Positions 1 through 9,807 are shown, counted from the first letter of the stretch. The stretch: DNA of 14,695 bases from Clostridiales bacterium (GCA_020859725.1 JAJBVR010000211.1:1-14695); one strand, 5' to 3'. Notes: generated by a model not told the origin, from the sequence alone. Numbers and translations: made by a program.

Positions 1-3000
1 TGATTGCCGCATCTGTAAGCACCCTGGTGGTTTCCTGGAAAGACGCTGCCGACAGGAAAGAATCGGTTACCAGGGAGGCTTTTGTTATACCCATCAAAAC
101 AGGAATATACGTTGCCTTTTTAAGACCTTCTTCGCCGCCTGCAATTCGTTCGTCAATCTTATCATTGGCTTCATCAACGGATGAAACATCAACCATTGTG
201 CCCGCAACAAGCTCTGTATCCCCGGCGTCATCAACATTGCATTTTTTAAGCATCTGGCGTACTATAACCTCTATATGCTTATCATTTATATCAACACCCT
301 GGGTACGATAAGCAAACTGAACCTCACGAATAAGATAATTGTAAACAGCTTCCTCGCCCAAAATAGCAAGAACGTCGTGAGGATTTTTTGAACCGTATGT
401 GAGCTCCTGACCCTTTACAACGTGCGCGCCGTCCGTTATTTCCTCGTGAAGCCTGAAACCGTAAGGAATAAGATATTTCTTTTCCTCCAGTGTTTCGGTA
501 TTTGTAACAACAACATGCTGGGATTTTTTAATTTCTTCAAATCTTACTGTTCCGTCTATTTCCGAAAGGATGGCATACTGCTTTGGCTTTCTTGCCTCAA
601 ACAGCTCCTCAACACGGGGAAGACCCTGTGTAATATCCTCTCCGCCGGCGATACCGCCTGTATGGAATGTTCTCATGGTAAGCTGAGTACCCGGCTCGCC
701 GATAGACTGAGCGGCGATAATTCCTACCGCTTCACCAACCTGAACGGGTTCATTAAACGCAAGGTTTGAGCCATAGCATTTGCGGCATACACCGTGGCGC
801 GATTTACAGGTGATAAGAGAGCGTATTTTAACTTCCGTAATTCCGGCGGAAACGATTTTGCCTGCAATTTCCTCTGTCATCATTTCATCGGGAGTTACAA
901 TAACCTCTCCGGTTGACGGGTCTTTAACTTCTTCCAAAACGAACCTGCCCACAAGACGCTCGCTCAAAGCTTCAAGTTCCCTGTTTCCGTCCATAATTGC
1001 TTTAACAACAATTCCCTCACGGCATCCGCAGTCGTCATCACGAATAATAACATCCTGCGAAACATCAACAAGGCGGCGGGTAAGATAACCCGAGTCGGCT
1101 GTGCGCAGCGCCGTGTCCGCCAAACCTTTACGCGCGCCGCGCGAGGAAATGAAATATTCAAGAATATTAAGACCCTCACGATAATTGGCGCGGATAGGAA
1201 TTTCAATGGTTTTACCCGTCGTGTTTGCAATAAGTCCGCGCATACCGGCAAGCTGGCGAAGCTGAGCCGTGCTTCCGCGGGCTCCCGAATCTACCATCAT
1301 ATGAATGGGATTATGAGTACCGTCAAAATTAGAGGTAAGCTCATTTGTAACTTTATTTGTGCAGTCCTCCCAGGCTTTTATAACTGCGGAAGAGCGCTCG
1401 TCATTTGTGATAAGGCCGTAATTATAATTAAGGGTGATTTCATCAACCTGCTTTTCCGCCTCATCAAGATATTTCTTTTTGGCGTCCGGAATAAGAGCAT
1501 CGCAAACGGCAACGGTTGTGCCCGAAACCGTTGAATACTTATATCCCTGGGCTTTAATGGCGTCCAAAGCGATAGAAGCAACGGAAACCCCGTGAACGGA
1601 AATCAGCTTATCAACAATCTGGCCAAGCTGCTTTTTCTTAACAACAAAATCAATTTCAGGTTTAAATTTGTTTTCCGGAACTGAGCGGTCAACAAATCCA
1701 AGATCCTGCGGAATCGGATTATTGAATATAATTCTGCCGATAGTTGTGGTAATTACAGCGCTGCCCATATCATTTGAAACCCTGATTTTGGCAGGCGAAT
1801 GCATTCCGAGGGAGCCTTCCTGATAAGCCATCATAGCTTCATCTTTATCTCTGTAAACTTTATACGCCTTATAAACCGAATAATCGGATTTAAGCGCGTT
1901 ATCCTTTTCGGAGCAAAGAATATCGGAATCGGAATATGCTCCGGAAATTTTTTCCTTAACCTCTTCAAATGAAATTTCGTTTGTTCTGTTTTCATCCGTA
2001 AAGAATTTCGGCTGGCCCGCTTCGCCCTCTTTAATCATTGTTAAATAATAGGAGCCTATAACCATATCCTGCGTAGGAACCGTAACCGGCTTTCCGTCAG
2101 ACGGTTTAAGAAGATTGTTGGCGGCAAGCATAAGCATACGCGCCTCCGCCTGGGCTTCTGCCGAAAGCGGAACGTGAACCGCCATCTGGTCGCCGTCAAA
2201 ATCCGCGTTAAACGCCGTGCAGGCAAGAGGATGAAGCTTAATAGCCCTGCCCTCCACAAGAACAGGCTCAAAAGCCTGAATGCCGAGGCGGTGAAGCGTG
2301 GGAGCACGGTTAAGCATAACCGGATGATCCTTGATAACAACCTCGAGCGCGTCCCAAACGGCGGGATCCTGCGCGCGCTCAACCTTTTTTCTTGCGGATT
2401 TGATATTTGAAGCAACGCCCGTGGCTACCAGTCGTTTCATAACAAACGGCTTAAACAGCTCTATCGCCATTTCCTTTGGCAAGCCGCACTGGTGCATTTT
2501 AAGCTCCGGACCTACAACAATAACCGAACGCCCGGAATAATCCACACGCTTACCCAAAAGGTTTTGGCGGAAACGGCCATGCTTGCCTTTCAGCATATCC
2601 GAAAGTGATTTCAGCGGTCTGTTGCTCGGACCTGTAACGGGTCTGCCGCGCTTGCCGTTATCAATAAGCGCGTCTACCGCTTCCTGAAGCATTCTTTTTT
2701 CATTTCTTACGATAATATCGGGAGCTCCAAGCTCCAAAAGCCTTTTAAGGCGGTTATTTCTGTTTATAACTCTTCTGTAAAGGTCGTTAAGATCTGAGGT
2801 GGCGAACCTGCCGCCGTCCAGCTGAACCATGGGGCGGATATCCGGAGGGATAACGGGAATAACATCCAAAATCATCCATTCCAGCTTGTTTCCGCTTTTA
2901 TAAAAAGCGTCAACCACATCAAGCCTTTTAAGAATACGCACTCTTTTCTGACCTGTAGCGTCCTCAAGCTCTGCGGTCAATTCATTTCTGAGCTGCTCAA

Positions 3001-3550
3001 CATCAATATCGTGCAAAAGCTTTTTAATCGCCTCAGCGCCCATTCCCGCCTCAAAATCATCCTCATATCTTTCACGCATTTCAGCATACTCTTTTTCATT
3101 AAGAATCTGCATTTTTTCAAGAGGAGTATCACCGGGATCGGTAACAATATAAAGTGCGAAATAAAGCACCTTTTCAAGATAGCGGGGGCTTATATCCAGC
3201 ACAAGCCCCAGGCGGCTCGGTATCCCTTTAAAATACCATATGTGGGAAACGGGAGCGGCAAGCTCAATATGAGCCATACGCTCGCGGCGAACCTTTGAGC
3301 GGGTAATTTCAACACCGCAGCGCTCGCACACCTTTCCTTTATAGCGAACCCTTTTATACTTGCCGCAATGGCATTCCCAGTCCTTGGTGGGGCCGAAAAT
3401 CCTTTCGCAGTAAAGTCCGTCCCTTTCTGGTTTAAGGGTTCTGTAATTTATAGTTTCGGGTTTCGTTACTTCGCCGTAAGACCAAGCACGAATCTGCTCC
3501 GGAGAAGCAAGCCCGATTTTTATTGAACTGAATTCATTTTGATTTTCCAT
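1..3550 (-). CDS. rpoC: DNA-directed RNA polymerase subunit beta' (3'-truncated by window edge)
   Basis: Largest catalytic subunit of RNA polymerase, which carries the active-site magnesium. The frame stays open from ATG at 3550 to the left edge, giving 1183 codons. It ends in the conserved stretch [10 protein letters not shown], so I estimate that about 50-80 C-terminal residues lie outside the window. Seen in the translation: N-terminal zinc site C60, C62, C75, C78; catalytic motif [10 protein letters not shown] at residues 448-457 with the three Mg-binding aspartates D450, D452, D454; bridge helix around 804-832; second zinc site C841, C915, C922, C925 with the same spacing as in E. coli (74, 7, 3); trigger loop TMRTFHTGG with M959, R960, H963. 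The start is chosen because of the AAAGGAG site 9 nt upstream and the usual Firmicutes N-terminus. It lies 53 nt downstream of rpoB, in the same operon. No frameshift or internal stop was seen. Confidence 0.98.
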   Translation of the reverse strand, partial: MENQNEFSSIKIGLASPEQIRAWSYGEVTKPETINYRTLKPERDGLYCERIFGPTKDWECHCGKYKRVRYKGKVCERCGVEITRSKVRRERMAHIELAAPVSHIWYFKGIPSRLGLVLDISPRYLEKVLYFALYIVTDPGDTPLEKMQILNEKEYAEMRERYEDDFEAGMGAEAIKKLLHDIDVEQLRNELTAELEDATGQKRVRILKRLDVVDAFYKSGNKLEWMILDVIPVIPPDIRPMVQLDGGRFATSDLNDLYRRVINRNNRLKRLLELGAPDIIVRNEKRMLQEAVDALIDNGKRGRPVTGPSNRPLKSLSDMLKGKHGRFRQNLLGKRVDYSGRSVIVVGPELKMHQCGLPKEMAIELFKPFVMKRLVATGVASNIKSARKKVERAQDPAVWDALEVVIKDHPVMLNRAPTLHRLGIQAFEPVLVEGRAIKLHPLACTAFNADFDGDQMAVHVPLSAEAQAEARMLMLAANNLLKPSDGKPVTVPTQDMVIGSYYLTMIKEGEAGQPKFFTDENRTNEISFEEVKEKISGAYSDSDILCSEKDNALKSDYSVYKAYKVYRDKDEAMMAYQEGSLGMHSPAKIRVSNDMGSAVITTTIGRIIFNNPIPQDLGFVDRSVPENKFKPEIDFVVKKKQLGQIVDKLISVHGVSVASIALDAIKAQGYKYSTVSGTTVAVCDALIPDAKKKYLDEAEKQVDEITLNYNYGLITNDERSSAVIKAWEDCTNKVTNELTSNFDGTHNPIHMMVDSGARGSTAQLRQLAGMRGLIANTTGKTIEIPIRANYREGLNILEYFISSRGARKGLADTALRTADSGYLTRRLVDVSQDVIIRDDDCGCREGIVVKAIMDGNRELEALSERLVGRFVLEEVKDPSTGEVIVTPDEMMTEEIAGKIVSAGITEVKIRSLITCKSRHGVCRKCYGSNLAFNEPVQVGEAVGIIAAQSIGEPGTQLTMRTFHTGGIAGGEDITQGLPRVEELFEARKPKQYAILSEIDGTVRFEEIKKSQHVVVTNTETLEEKKYLIPYGFRLHEEITDGAHVVKGQELTYGSKNPHDVLAILGEEAVYNYLIREVQFAYRTQGVDINDKHIEVIVRQMLKKCNVDDAGDTELVAGTMVDVSSVDEANDKIDERIAGGEEGLKKATYIPVLMGITKASLVTDSFLSAASFQETTRVLTDAAI

Positions 3551-3559
3551 TTGGAAGCG

Positions 3560-3566
3560 CTCCTTT
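3560..3566 (-). promoter_or_regulatory. Ribosome binding site of rpoC
   Basis: On the minus strand this reads AAAGGAG, 9 nt before the ATG at 3550. It fixes the rpoC start. The 53-nt rpoB-rpoC gap (3551-3603) is AT-rich and holds no hairpin followed by a T-run, so the two genes should be read through together. Confidence 0.8.
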
Positions 3567-3603
3567 ATATATAATGTTGCACGGGTTTAAGTCAGTTTGA
3601 ATA

Positions 3604-6600
3604 CTATTCGTCAAATTCTGAAAAATCGGCATGCTGAGAAGCTTCAAACAACTCGTCAAAATCCGGGTCTTCATCCTCATCCTGGCCTGCTTCCTCGTAC
3701 TCCTCATCGGAATCCGCGTCTTCAACGGAATATCCGTCGCCTGAGCTGTCAAAATCATTAACCTGAGTGAAAGCATTGTCATCAATAGGCTGTATTTCCG
3801 TTCCGTCGTCAATATCCTGCTTCAATTCGATTTCATTTCCGTTTTTATCATAAAGCCTTGTATCAAGGCCGAGAGCCTGAACCTCCTTATAAAGAACCTT
3901 GAAAGATTCCGGCGTGCCGGCAGTCGGTATATTCTCACCCTTAACAATAGCCTCATATGTTTTTACACGGCCTGTAACGTCATCGGATTTAACCGTCATA
4001 ATTTCCTGAAGCGTATATGCCGCGCCGTATGCCTCAAGCGCCCAAACTTCCATTTCGCCGAAACGCTGACCGCCGAACTGAGCTTTACCGCCCAGAGGCT
4101 GCTGAGTAACCATGCTGTAAGGACCTGTTGAACGGGCGTGGATTTTATCATCAACAAGATGATGCAGTTTAAGATAATACATATAGCCAACGGTAATGGG
4201 GTTATCAAATCTTTCACCCGTTCTGCCGTCTGTAAGGATTGTTTTTCCGTCCTCTGAAAGTCCTGCGAGTTTCAAGCATTCGCGAATATCATCCTCATGC
4301 GCTCCGTCAAATACCGGAGTGCACATTTTCCAGCCCAGCGCCATTGCCGCGTAGCCGAGATGAACCTCAAGAACCTGGCCGATATTCATACGTGAAGGAA
4401 CGCCCAAAGGATTAAGAACAATATCAAGCGGGCGCCCGTCCGGAAGGAAAGGCATGTCTTCCTGAGGAAGAACCCTTGATACAACGCCCTTGTTGCCGTG
4501 ACGGCCCGCCATTTTATCGCCCACCTGGATTTTCCTTTTCTGAGCAATATAAACACGAACAACTTTATTTACTCCGGGGCTTAGCTCATCGCAGTTGGCG
4601 CGGGTGAAAACTTTAACGTCAACAACAATGCCGTATTCGCCGTGAGGCACACGCATTGAAGTATCTCTTACCTCTCTTGCCTTTTCACCGAATATAGCGC
4701 GCAGAAGCCTTTCTTCGGCGGTAAGCTCCGTTTCGCCCTTAGGAGTAACCTTGCCCACAAGAATATCACCGCTGTGAACCTCCGCTCCTATACGGATAAT
4801 ACCGTCTTCATCCAAATCACGCAGCACGTCCTCGCCCACATTGGGAATATCTCTTGTTATTTCTTCGGGACCGAGTTTTGTGTCCCTTGCCTCAACATCA
4901 TGTTCTTCTATATGAATTGATGTGTAAACATCATCACGCACCATTTTTTCGTTTATAAGAACGGCGTCCTCATAGTTATAACCTTCCCAGGTCATAAAAC
5001 CTATAAGAGCGTTTTTGCCGAGTGAAACCTCGCCGTTGCTTGTTGCGGGGCCGTCCGCAATAACCTGGCCCGCCTCCACCTTATCGTGGAGTGAAACTAT
5101 GGGTCTTTGATTTATGCAGGTTCCCTGGTTTGAACCGCTGAATTTAACAAGCTCATATCTGTCTGTTTCGCCTTTTTTAACGGTGATTTCAATGGATTGG
5201 GCGTCCAGTGCGGTAACCGTTCCGCCCCTCTTTGCTATAACAACAACACCCGAATCATAAGCCGCCTTATATTCCATACCCGTTCCTACGACCGGCGCTT
5301 CGGTTTTAAGAAGCGGAACCGCCTGGCGCTGCATGTTTGCGCCCATAAGCGCTCGGTTGGCGTCATCATTTTCAAGGAAAGGAATCATAGCCGTTGCAAC
5401 GGAAACAACCATTTTTGGTGAAACATCCATATAATCCACCTTTTCCGGCTCGCAGGTAATAAACTCATCCCTGTGGCGGCAGGTTACACGCTTATTTGTA
5501 AATCTTCCGTTTTTATCAAGCGGCTCATTTGCCTGGGCAACAATGAAATTATCCTCCACATCCGCGGTCATATACACAACATCAGAGGTTACAACGCCTG
5601 TTTCCTTATCAACTTTTCTGTAAGGCGCTTCAATAAATCCGTATTCATTCAGGCGGCTGTAGCACGCAAGATAAGATATAAGGCCGATATTGGGGCCTTC
5701 GGGAGTTTCAATGGGGCACATTCTGCCGTAATGGGTATAATGAACGTCACGAACCTCAAATCCAGCGCGGTCACGCGAAAGTCCGCCGGGGCCGAGAGCC
5801 GAAAGCCTTCTTTTATGCGTAAGCTCCGCAAGCGGATTATTCTGATCCATAAACTGGGAAAGAGGAGAAGAACCGAAAAATTCCTTAACAGCGGCAACAA
5901 CGGGCCTTATATTTATAAGAGCCTGAGGAGTAATTGCGCCCTCATCATCCTGAACCCGAAGAGTCATTCTTTCGCGGATAACTCTTTCCATTCTTGAAAA
6001 GCCTATGCGAATCTGATTTTGCAAAAGTTCGCCTACAGCACGGATACGGCGGTTGCCGAGATGGTCTATATCATCCGTTGTGCCAACTCCGCACGCAAGA
6101 TTTATAAGATATGAAACAGTGGCGAAAATATCATCGGTAATGATGTGCTTTGGAACAAGATCATCAATATGAAGCCTGATTTCTTCTTTAAGGGCTTCCT
6201 CGTCATCGGCGCATTTTTCAAGAATTTCGGAAAGGACTCTGTAAGATACTTTTTCTTTTACTCCGAGTGGTTTGCAGTCAAAATCAACATATTTGTTAAT
6301 ATCAACCATACCGTTTGAAACAACTTTGATTTCTTTTCCGTCAGCGTCAACAAGCGCCACCATAACGCCCGCGTCTTCAATTTCAGCGGCTTTTTCTTTT
6401 GAAATAACCTCGCCTGCGTCCGCAAGAAATTCACCCTGCGGTGAAATAACCGGCTGAGTAAGCTTTCTGCCCTCAATTCTGCTGCTTATGCCGAGTTTTT
6501 TGTTATGTTTATATCTGCCCACTCTGGAAAGGTCATATCTGTGAGCGTCAAAAAACAATCCGTCCAGATGAGCCTGCGCCGTTTCAAGCGTGGGAGGCTC

Positions 6601-7332
6601 GCCCGGTCTTAATTTTTTATACACCTCAAGCAGGGCTTCCTCCGTATTTTTGGTAATATCCTTTTCAATCGTGGCTTCAATTCTGTCATCATTGCCGAAA
6701 TATTCCCTGATTTCGTCATCAGAGCCCAAACCGAGAGCTCGCAAAAAGGTTGTGATAAATATTTTTCTGTTTTTATCTATTCTTACATAGAACAAATCAT
6801 CCGCGTCTGTTTCATATTCCAGCCACACTCCGCGGTTTGGAATAACCGTGTTGGAGAAAAGTTCTTTACCGGTTTTATCATAATCCATATGGTAATAAAC
6901 GCCCGGGGAACGAACAAGCTGGGAAACTATGCACCTTTCGGCTCCGTTTATAACAAACGTGCCAGCGTCCGTCATAAGGGGAAAATCACCCATATAAATA
7001 ATATTTTCCTTAACCTCGCCTGTTTCCTTATTCTGAAGGCGCGCCCTTACTTTTAAAGGCCTCGCGTAAGTTACGTCCCTTGATTTGCACTGCGCGATGG
7101 TGTATTTAGGCTCGTCATCCATTGAATAATCAATAAAATCAAGCACAAGATTTCCCGTGTAATCGCTTATAGGCTCAATATCGCGGAAAACTTCCTGAAG
7201 GCCTTCGTCAAGAAACCACTGATAGGATTTTTTCTGCACCTCAATAAGATTAGGCATAGGCATAACCTCGTTGATTTTCGCAAAACTTTTCCTGGTGGTT
7301 CTGCCAAGCTCAACATCCTTAACATTTACCAT
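3604..7332 (-). CDS. rpoB: DNA-directed RNA polymerase subunit beta
   Basis: Second catalytic subunit of RNA polymerase, 1242 aa from the ATG at 7332. This start is preferred over the in-frame GTG at 7344, because GGAGTGAT (7340-7347) is a good ribosome binding site 7 nt before the ATG and the GTG lies inside that site. Seen: N-terminal protrusion/lobe region; the rifampicin pocket around residues 487-513 ([21 protein letters not shown]) with D496, H506, R509 and S511 matching E. coli D516, H526, R529, S531; the active-site lysine motif [12 protein letters not shown] with K940 and K948 (E. coli K1065 and K1073); and the C-terminal clamp motif [20 protein letters not shown], which contacts RpoC. 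After the canonical end, residues 1172-1242 form an acidic tail (18 D, 12 E, no K or R). Known rifampicin-contact residues are unmutated, so the enzyme is probably drug-sensitive (inference). Confidence 0.98.
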   Translation of the reverse strand: MVNVKDVELGRTTRKSFAKINEVMPMPNLIEVQKKSYQWFLDEGLQEVFRDIEPISDYTGNLVLDFIDYSMDDEPKYTIAQCKSRDVTYARPLKVRARLQNKETGEVKENIIYMGDFPLMTDAGTFVINGAERCIVSQLVRSPGVYYHMDYDKTGKELFSNTVIPNRGVWLEYETDADDLFYVRIDKNRKIFITTFLRALGLGSDDEIREYFGNDDRIEATIEKDITKNTEEALLEVYKKLRPGEPPTLETAQAHLDGLFFDAHRYDLSRVGRYKHNKKLGISSRIEGRKLTQPVISPQGEFLADAGEVISKEKAAEIEDAGVMVALVDADGKEIKVVSNGMVDINKYVDFDCKPLGVKEKVSYRVLSEILEKCADDEEALKEEIRLHIDDLVPKHIITDDIFATVSYLINLACGVGTTDDIDHLGNRRIRAVGELLQNQIRIGFSRMERVIRERMTLRVQDDEGAITPQALINIRPVVAAVKEFFGSSPLSQFMDQNNPLAELTHKRRLSALGPGGLSRDRAGFEVRDVHYTHYGRMCPIETPEGPNIGLISYLACYSRLNEYGFIEAPYRKVDKETGVVTSDVVYMTADVEDNFIVAQANEPLDKNGRFTNKRVTCRHRDEFITCEPEKVDYMDVSPKMVVSVATAMIPFLENDDANRALMGANMQRQAVPLLKTEAPVVGTGMEYKAAYDSGVVVIAKRGGTVTALDAQSIEITVKKGETDRYELVKFSGSNQGTCINQRPIVSLHDKVEAGQVIADGPATSNGEVSLGKNALIGFMTWEGYNYEDAVLINEKMVRDDVYTSIHIEEHDVEARDTKLGPEEITRDIPNVGEDVLRDLDEDGIIRIGAEVHSGDILVGKVTPKGETELTAEERLLRAIFGEKAREVRDTSMRVPHGEYGIVVDVKVFTRANCDELSPGVNKVVRVYIAQKRKIQVGDKMAGRHGNKGVVSRVLPQEDMPFLPDGRPLDIVLNPLGVPSRMNIGQVLEVHLGYAAMALGWKMCTPVFDGAHEDDIRECLKLAGLSEDGKTILTDGRTGERFDNPITVGYMYYLKLHHLVDDKIHARSTGPYSMVTQQPLGGKAQFGGQRFGEMEVWALEAYGAAYTLQEIMTVKSDDVTGRVKTYEAIVKGENIPTAGTPESFKVLYKEVQALGLDTRLYDKNGNEIELKQDIDDGTEIQPIDDNAFTQVNDFDSSGDGYSVEDADSDEEYEEAGQDEDEDPDFDELFEASQHADFSEFDE

Positions 7333-7481
7333 AGAGGTAATCACTCCGTTTCTGTTAATTTACTGAAAAATACGAAAAGGCGGCGGCAGGAATAAACCTG
7401 AAATCTGCCGAAAACACAGGGATTTTAAACATTATCCGAAATGCGTTTGTGCAAAAAGGGCACACTTTCCATTTTTAACGT
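7333..7481 (-). promoter_or_regulatory. 5' leader of the rpoB mRNA, with two small hairpins
   Basis: The stretch between the predicted transcription start (about 7481) and the rpoB ATG is about 150 nt. It can form two simple stem-loops: TGTGC/GCACA (7448-7452 with 7460-7464, 7-nt loop) and CGGCAG/CTGCCG (7384-7389 with 7405-7410, 15-nt loop; an inner CAGG/CCTG pairing is an alternative). Neither is followed by a T-run, so they do not look like terminators. The end of the leader holds the rpoB ribosome binding site at 7340-7347. I do not recognise a known riboswitch or ribosomal-protein binding site. Confidence 0.4.
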
Positions 7482-7487
7482 GCTAAT

Positions 7488-7516
7488 ATAATAATCTTAT
7501 AAATAAAATAAGTCAA
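7488..7516 (-). promoter_or_regulatory. Sigma-A promoter of rpoBC
   Basis: On the minus strand, TTGACT (-35, 7511-7516) and TATTAT (-10, 7488-7493) are separated by exactly 17 nt, with an AT-rich upstream segment (7517-7535) that could act as an UP element. The predicted start is near 7481-7483. This is the only strong promoter-like sequence I find upstream of rpoB, in a divergent intergenic region, so it probably drives the whole rpoBC unit. Confidence 0.75.
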
Positions 7517-7556
7517 CAATTATTTTTAAAATTCAATCCCTTTCGGCAAAAGTTTT

Positions 7557-7589
7557 TGTAACACTGCTCCGAGTGTTTCTGAAATTACA
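7557..7589. promoter_or_regulatory. Imperfect inverted repeat between the divergent promoters (possible operator)
   Basis: AACACT (7560-7565) and AGTGTT (7572-7577) form a 6-bp dyad around GCTCCG. It is flanked by TGTAA (7557-7561) and TTACA (7585-7589), which are also complementary, though not symmetric about the same centre. It lies about 40 bp beyond the rpoB -35 and about 60 bp upstream of the -35 of the binding-protein gene. It could bind a dimeric regulator of either gene, or be chance symmetry in AT-rich DNA. No T-run follows on either strand, so it is not a terminator. Confidence 0.25.
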
Positions 7590-7632
7590 GCGATTGCGGC
7601 ATTTTATAAGAATTTATTAACTTTTATTTATT

Positions 7633-7654
7633 CTCTTTTCAAACTCTTTTCAAA
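7633..7654 (+). repeat. Perfect 11-bp tandem repeat over a promoter -35 region
   Basis: CTCTTTTCAAA occurs twice head to tail (7633-7643 and 7644-7654), and a degraded pyrimidine-rich continuation follows. The second copy contains the -35 hexamer TTTTCA of the downstream promoter. The period of about one helical turn puts both copies on the same face of the DNA, which would suit a regulator bound next to sigma. It could also be a slippage product. Confidence 0.6.
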
Positions 7655-7675
7655 TTCTTTTTTATCTGCTATAAT
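7647..7675 (+). promoter_or_regulatory. Promoter of the binding-protein/VanZ gene pair
   Basis: A perfect TATAAT (-10, 7670-7675) is preceded by TGC, making an extended -10. A weak -35, TTTTCA (7647-7652; four of six consensus bases), lies 17 nt upstream. The predicted start is near 7682, giving a leader of only about 22 nt. The ribosome binding site is GGTGAT (7693-7698), 5 nt before the ATG at 7704. The weak -35 together with an extended -10 leaves room for activation. Confidence 0.65.
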
Positions 7676-7703
7676 ATGATGACTATTGATTTGGTGATGT
7701 TTT

Positions 7704-9335
7704 ATGAAAAAGGCTTTATGCATATTTTTGTGTATTTTTACCGCGGCGGCGGTGTTTGCCGGGTGCTCAAAAGGAAAAGCGGGCATAGATTTAATTTATC
7801 CTATTAACGGAAACATAACAAGCTATGACCCTCAGGTGGCTTCTTCATCCGATGAATTTTTGGTGGCCGAAAACTGCTTTGAAGGGCTTGTGCGGTGCGA
7901 TGACGAAGGAAATATAACGCCAGGCTGCGCATCGAGTTGGAATATAAGCTCGGACGGCTTAACATATACTTTTTATCTTCAAAAAGGGCTCAGATGGTAT
8001 ATCTTCCCCTCTGTTAAGGACAAGATGGGAGAGGATTATAACCCCGAAATAACTGCGGCTGATTTTGTTTTCGGCTTAAGAAGAGCGGCAGACGATTTAA
8101 CACAGTGCCCCCTTTATTCCACAATTTCATTAATACAAAACGCTCCGGAAATTCATTCGGGAAATAAGGACGCAAGCGAGTTGGGCGTAACCGCGGCTGA
8201 CGATTACACGCTTCAGATAACTCTTTCATCGGCAGACAGCGGATTTCTGCAAACTCTTTCAACAGCCGCGGCAATGCCGTGCAACGAGGAATTTTTCAAC
8301 AGCACAAACGGAAGATACGGGCTTGATTTGAAATATACAATGTTTAACGGGCAGTTTGTGCTTACAAGCGTGCTTGACAGCTCATATGTTATTAAAAACA
8401 ATTCTGCTTATAACGGCCCGTCAAAAGCAGCGGCGGCGGATGTTACGCTGAAAATTGTTTCTCCGGATGATTCGCTTTCCAATAAGCTTTTAAGCGGATA
8501 TTATGACGCCGCTTACATACGCGGATATGAAACCGAAGCAATAGGGAGCAACAGCAAAATCACCCTTGTGCCCTATGTTAACACAACGTGGACCCTGCTT
8601 ATGAATTCATCAAACGGAATACTTTCGCAAAAAGAGGCGCGGCAGGCATTATACCTTGCGTTATCGGAGCCGGACTATACAAAATATACATATCTTGAGG
8701 ACGCCAAAGGATACATTCCCCCATCCTGCAAAGCAAACGGCGTATCATATACCGAGCAGGCGCAGACAATAACACAGGCTCAAAACGAAACCGAAGCGGT
8801 AAACCTTTGGAAAACAGCGGTTAAAGACGCGCAGATATATTCCACGGAAATAACGGTTATAGCCCCTAAAAATATGGAAAACGCGGCAAAAGAGCTGATT
8901 CAGGGCATTCAGGTAAGTATAGGAAACATTTCAAATGTTGATGATAAAAGCACTGATTTTTCTCTTAAGCTTGAAACGATGACGGAAAGTGAAGTTAAAT
9001 CAAAAGCGGCGGCGGGAGAATACGACATTGCACTTTATCCGCTTGTTTCCGAAACGGAAAGCCCCGTTGCTTTTTTACAGACTGCCGCCGAAAAAGCGCT
9101 TTTATCCTCCGAGCGCTCCGAGTTTGAAAGCGCTGTTGAAAAAGCCGGTTCGGCGTCAACGGAAAGCATAGCTGCTCAATGCGCCGAATGTGAAAAAATA
9201 CTTATGGACTGCGCCCTGTGCTTTCCTGTTTTTTACGAATCAAATTATTACGCGCAGGCAAAGGGTGTGAGCGGAGTTCAGTTTCACCAGGGTTCGGGAA
9301 GGGTGTCGTTTATATATGCAACAAGAAAAAATTAA
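7704..9335 (+). CDS. Peptide-type ABC transporter substrate-binding lipoprotein (SBP family 5, OppA-like)
   Basis: 543 aa, the usual length of the oligopeptide-binding family. Residues 1-20 are a lipoprotein signal peptide (MKK, hydrophobic core, FAGC) with the lipidated cysteine at C21, so the mature protein should be anchored to the outer face of the cytoplasmic membrane. The family pattern follows: an early segment TSYDPQ, then a strand-turn FEGLVRCDDEGNITPGCASSW, then SSDGLTYTFYLQKGLRW and ITAADFVFGLRRAADD, typical of the N-terminal lobe; and PCNEEFF and a region near YNGPSK before the second lobe. It should capture a short peptide or related solute and hand it to a permease, but no permease or ATPase gene is nearby. 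It may use a transporter encoded elsewhere or act as a sensor. Its end overlaps the VanZ gene by 20 bp, so the two are probably co-expressed. The ligand cannot be predicted. Confidence 0.9.
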   Translation: MKKALCIFLCIFTAAAVFAGCSKGKAGIDLIYPINGNITSYDPQVASSSDEFLVAENCFEGLVRCDDEGNITPGCASSWNISSDGLTYTFYLQKGLRWYIFPSVKDKMGEDYNPEITAADFVFGLRRAADDLTQCPLYSTISLIQNAPEIHSGNKDASELGVTAADDYTLQITLSSADSGFLQTLSTAAAMPCNEEFFNSTNGRYGLDLKYTMFNGQFVLTSVLDSSYVIKNNSAYNGPSKAAAADVTLKIVSPDDSLSNKLLSGYYDAAYIRGYETEAIGSNSKITLVPYVNTTWTLLMNSSNGILSQKEARQALYLALSEPDYTKYTYLEDAKGYIPPSCKANGVSYTEQAQTITQAQNETEAVNLWKTAVKDAQIYSTEITVIAPKNMENAAKELIQGIQVSIGNISNVDDKSTDFSLKLETMTESEVKSKAAAGEYDIALYPLVSETESPVAFLQTAAEKALLSSERSEFESAVEKAGSASTESIAAQCAECEKILMDCALCFPVFYESNYYAQAKGVSGVQFHQGSGRVSFIYATRKN

Positions 9336-9762
9336 AAAAGCGGTTTGCTGGGCTTTGACCGCCGCCTGTATGTGCGTAATATTTTATTTTTCATCGCGCA
9401 CAGCGGCAGAATCCTCGGCGCAGAGCGGCACATTTGTAAATTTGTTTAAAAATTTATTCGGTGAAAACGGAATTACCGATTTCATCGTAAGAAAATCGGC
9501 CCATTTTCTTGAATTTGCGGGTCTGGGATTTCTGTTTTCCCTTGCGCTTTACACGCAGTTTTCACAAACGAAAACATTTAAAGCGGTATTCTTTTCGTCA
9601 CTGTATGCAATTACGGATGAATTTCACCAGCTTTTTGTTGACGGAAGGGCGTGCCGAATTGCAGACTGGGCTGTTGACACGGCGGGAGCAGCCGCGGGAG
9701 CGGTGTTTTTCCTTATTGTTTTGAAAATTGCAATCTGCATTTCCGGCAGATGTAAAAATTAA
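9316..9762 (+). CDS. VanZ-family membrane protein
   Basis: 148 aa small integral membrane protein with about four hydrophobic segments (near residues 8-25, 62-80, 88-102 and 118-142). It carries the family signature: K60-S-A-H63-F-L-E66 in the second segment, D101-E-F-H-Q105 and DGR (109-111), then IADWAVDTAG with D117 and D121. VanZ was named for low-level teicoplanin resistance in the vanA cluster, but most chromosomal relatives have no proven function; links to cell envelope or lipid metabolism are suggested for the family. There is no vanA-type cluster here, so a resistance role should not be assumed. It starts inside the end of the binding-protein gene (20-bp overlap, frame shifted), with GGGAAGGGTG about 10 nt upstream, indicating translational coupling. 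No clear terminator follows. Confidence 0.9.
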   Translation: MQQEKIKKAVCWALTAACMCVIFYFSSRTAAESSAQSGTFVNLFKNLFGENGITDFIVRKSAHFLEFAGLGFLFSLALYTQFSQTKTFKAVFFSSLYAITDEFHQLFVDGRACRIADWAVDTAGAAAGAVFFLIVLKIAICISGRCKN

Positions 9763-9778
9763 AAACGACCGGCGGGAA

Positions 9779-9807
9779 TTGAAATTAATTTATAATTGGT
9801 TTATAAT
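9779..9807 (+). promoter_or_regulatory. Sigma-A promoter of nagB and downstream genes
   Basis: TTGAAA (-35, 9779-9784) and TATAAT (-10, 9802-9807) are separated by 17 nt, in a strongly AT-rich stretch. The predicted start is near 9814, giving a 26-nt leader. The ribosome binding site GAGAGGAG (9823-9830) is 9 nt before the ATG at 9840. I see no operator-like dyad for a NagR/GntR-type repressor in the 77-bp gap. Confidence 0.8.

Noticed and set aside
5473..5997. 174-codon open frame on the plus strand inside rpoB
   Set aside because: It lies wholly antisense to conserved rpoB sequence, has no recognisable domain and no convincing ribosome binding site. It is a shadow of the coding bias of rpoB.
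7333..7344. GTG at 7344 as the rpoB start
   Set aside because: The GTG is part of the ribosome binding site GGAGTGAT, and the ATG at 7332 has ideal spacing and the expected N-terminus.
7425..7472. 15-residue leader reading frame (MESVPFLHKRISDNV) in the rpoB leader
   Set aside because: Its ATG is only about 9 nt from the predicted transcript start and has no ribosome binding site. There is no run of regulatory codons and no terminator after it, so attenuation is not supported.
9733..9751. Hairpin ATCTGC/GCAGAT near the end of the VanZ gene as a terminator
   Set aside because: The stem is only 6 bp, lies inside the coding sequence and is followed by A-rich rather than T-rich sequence.
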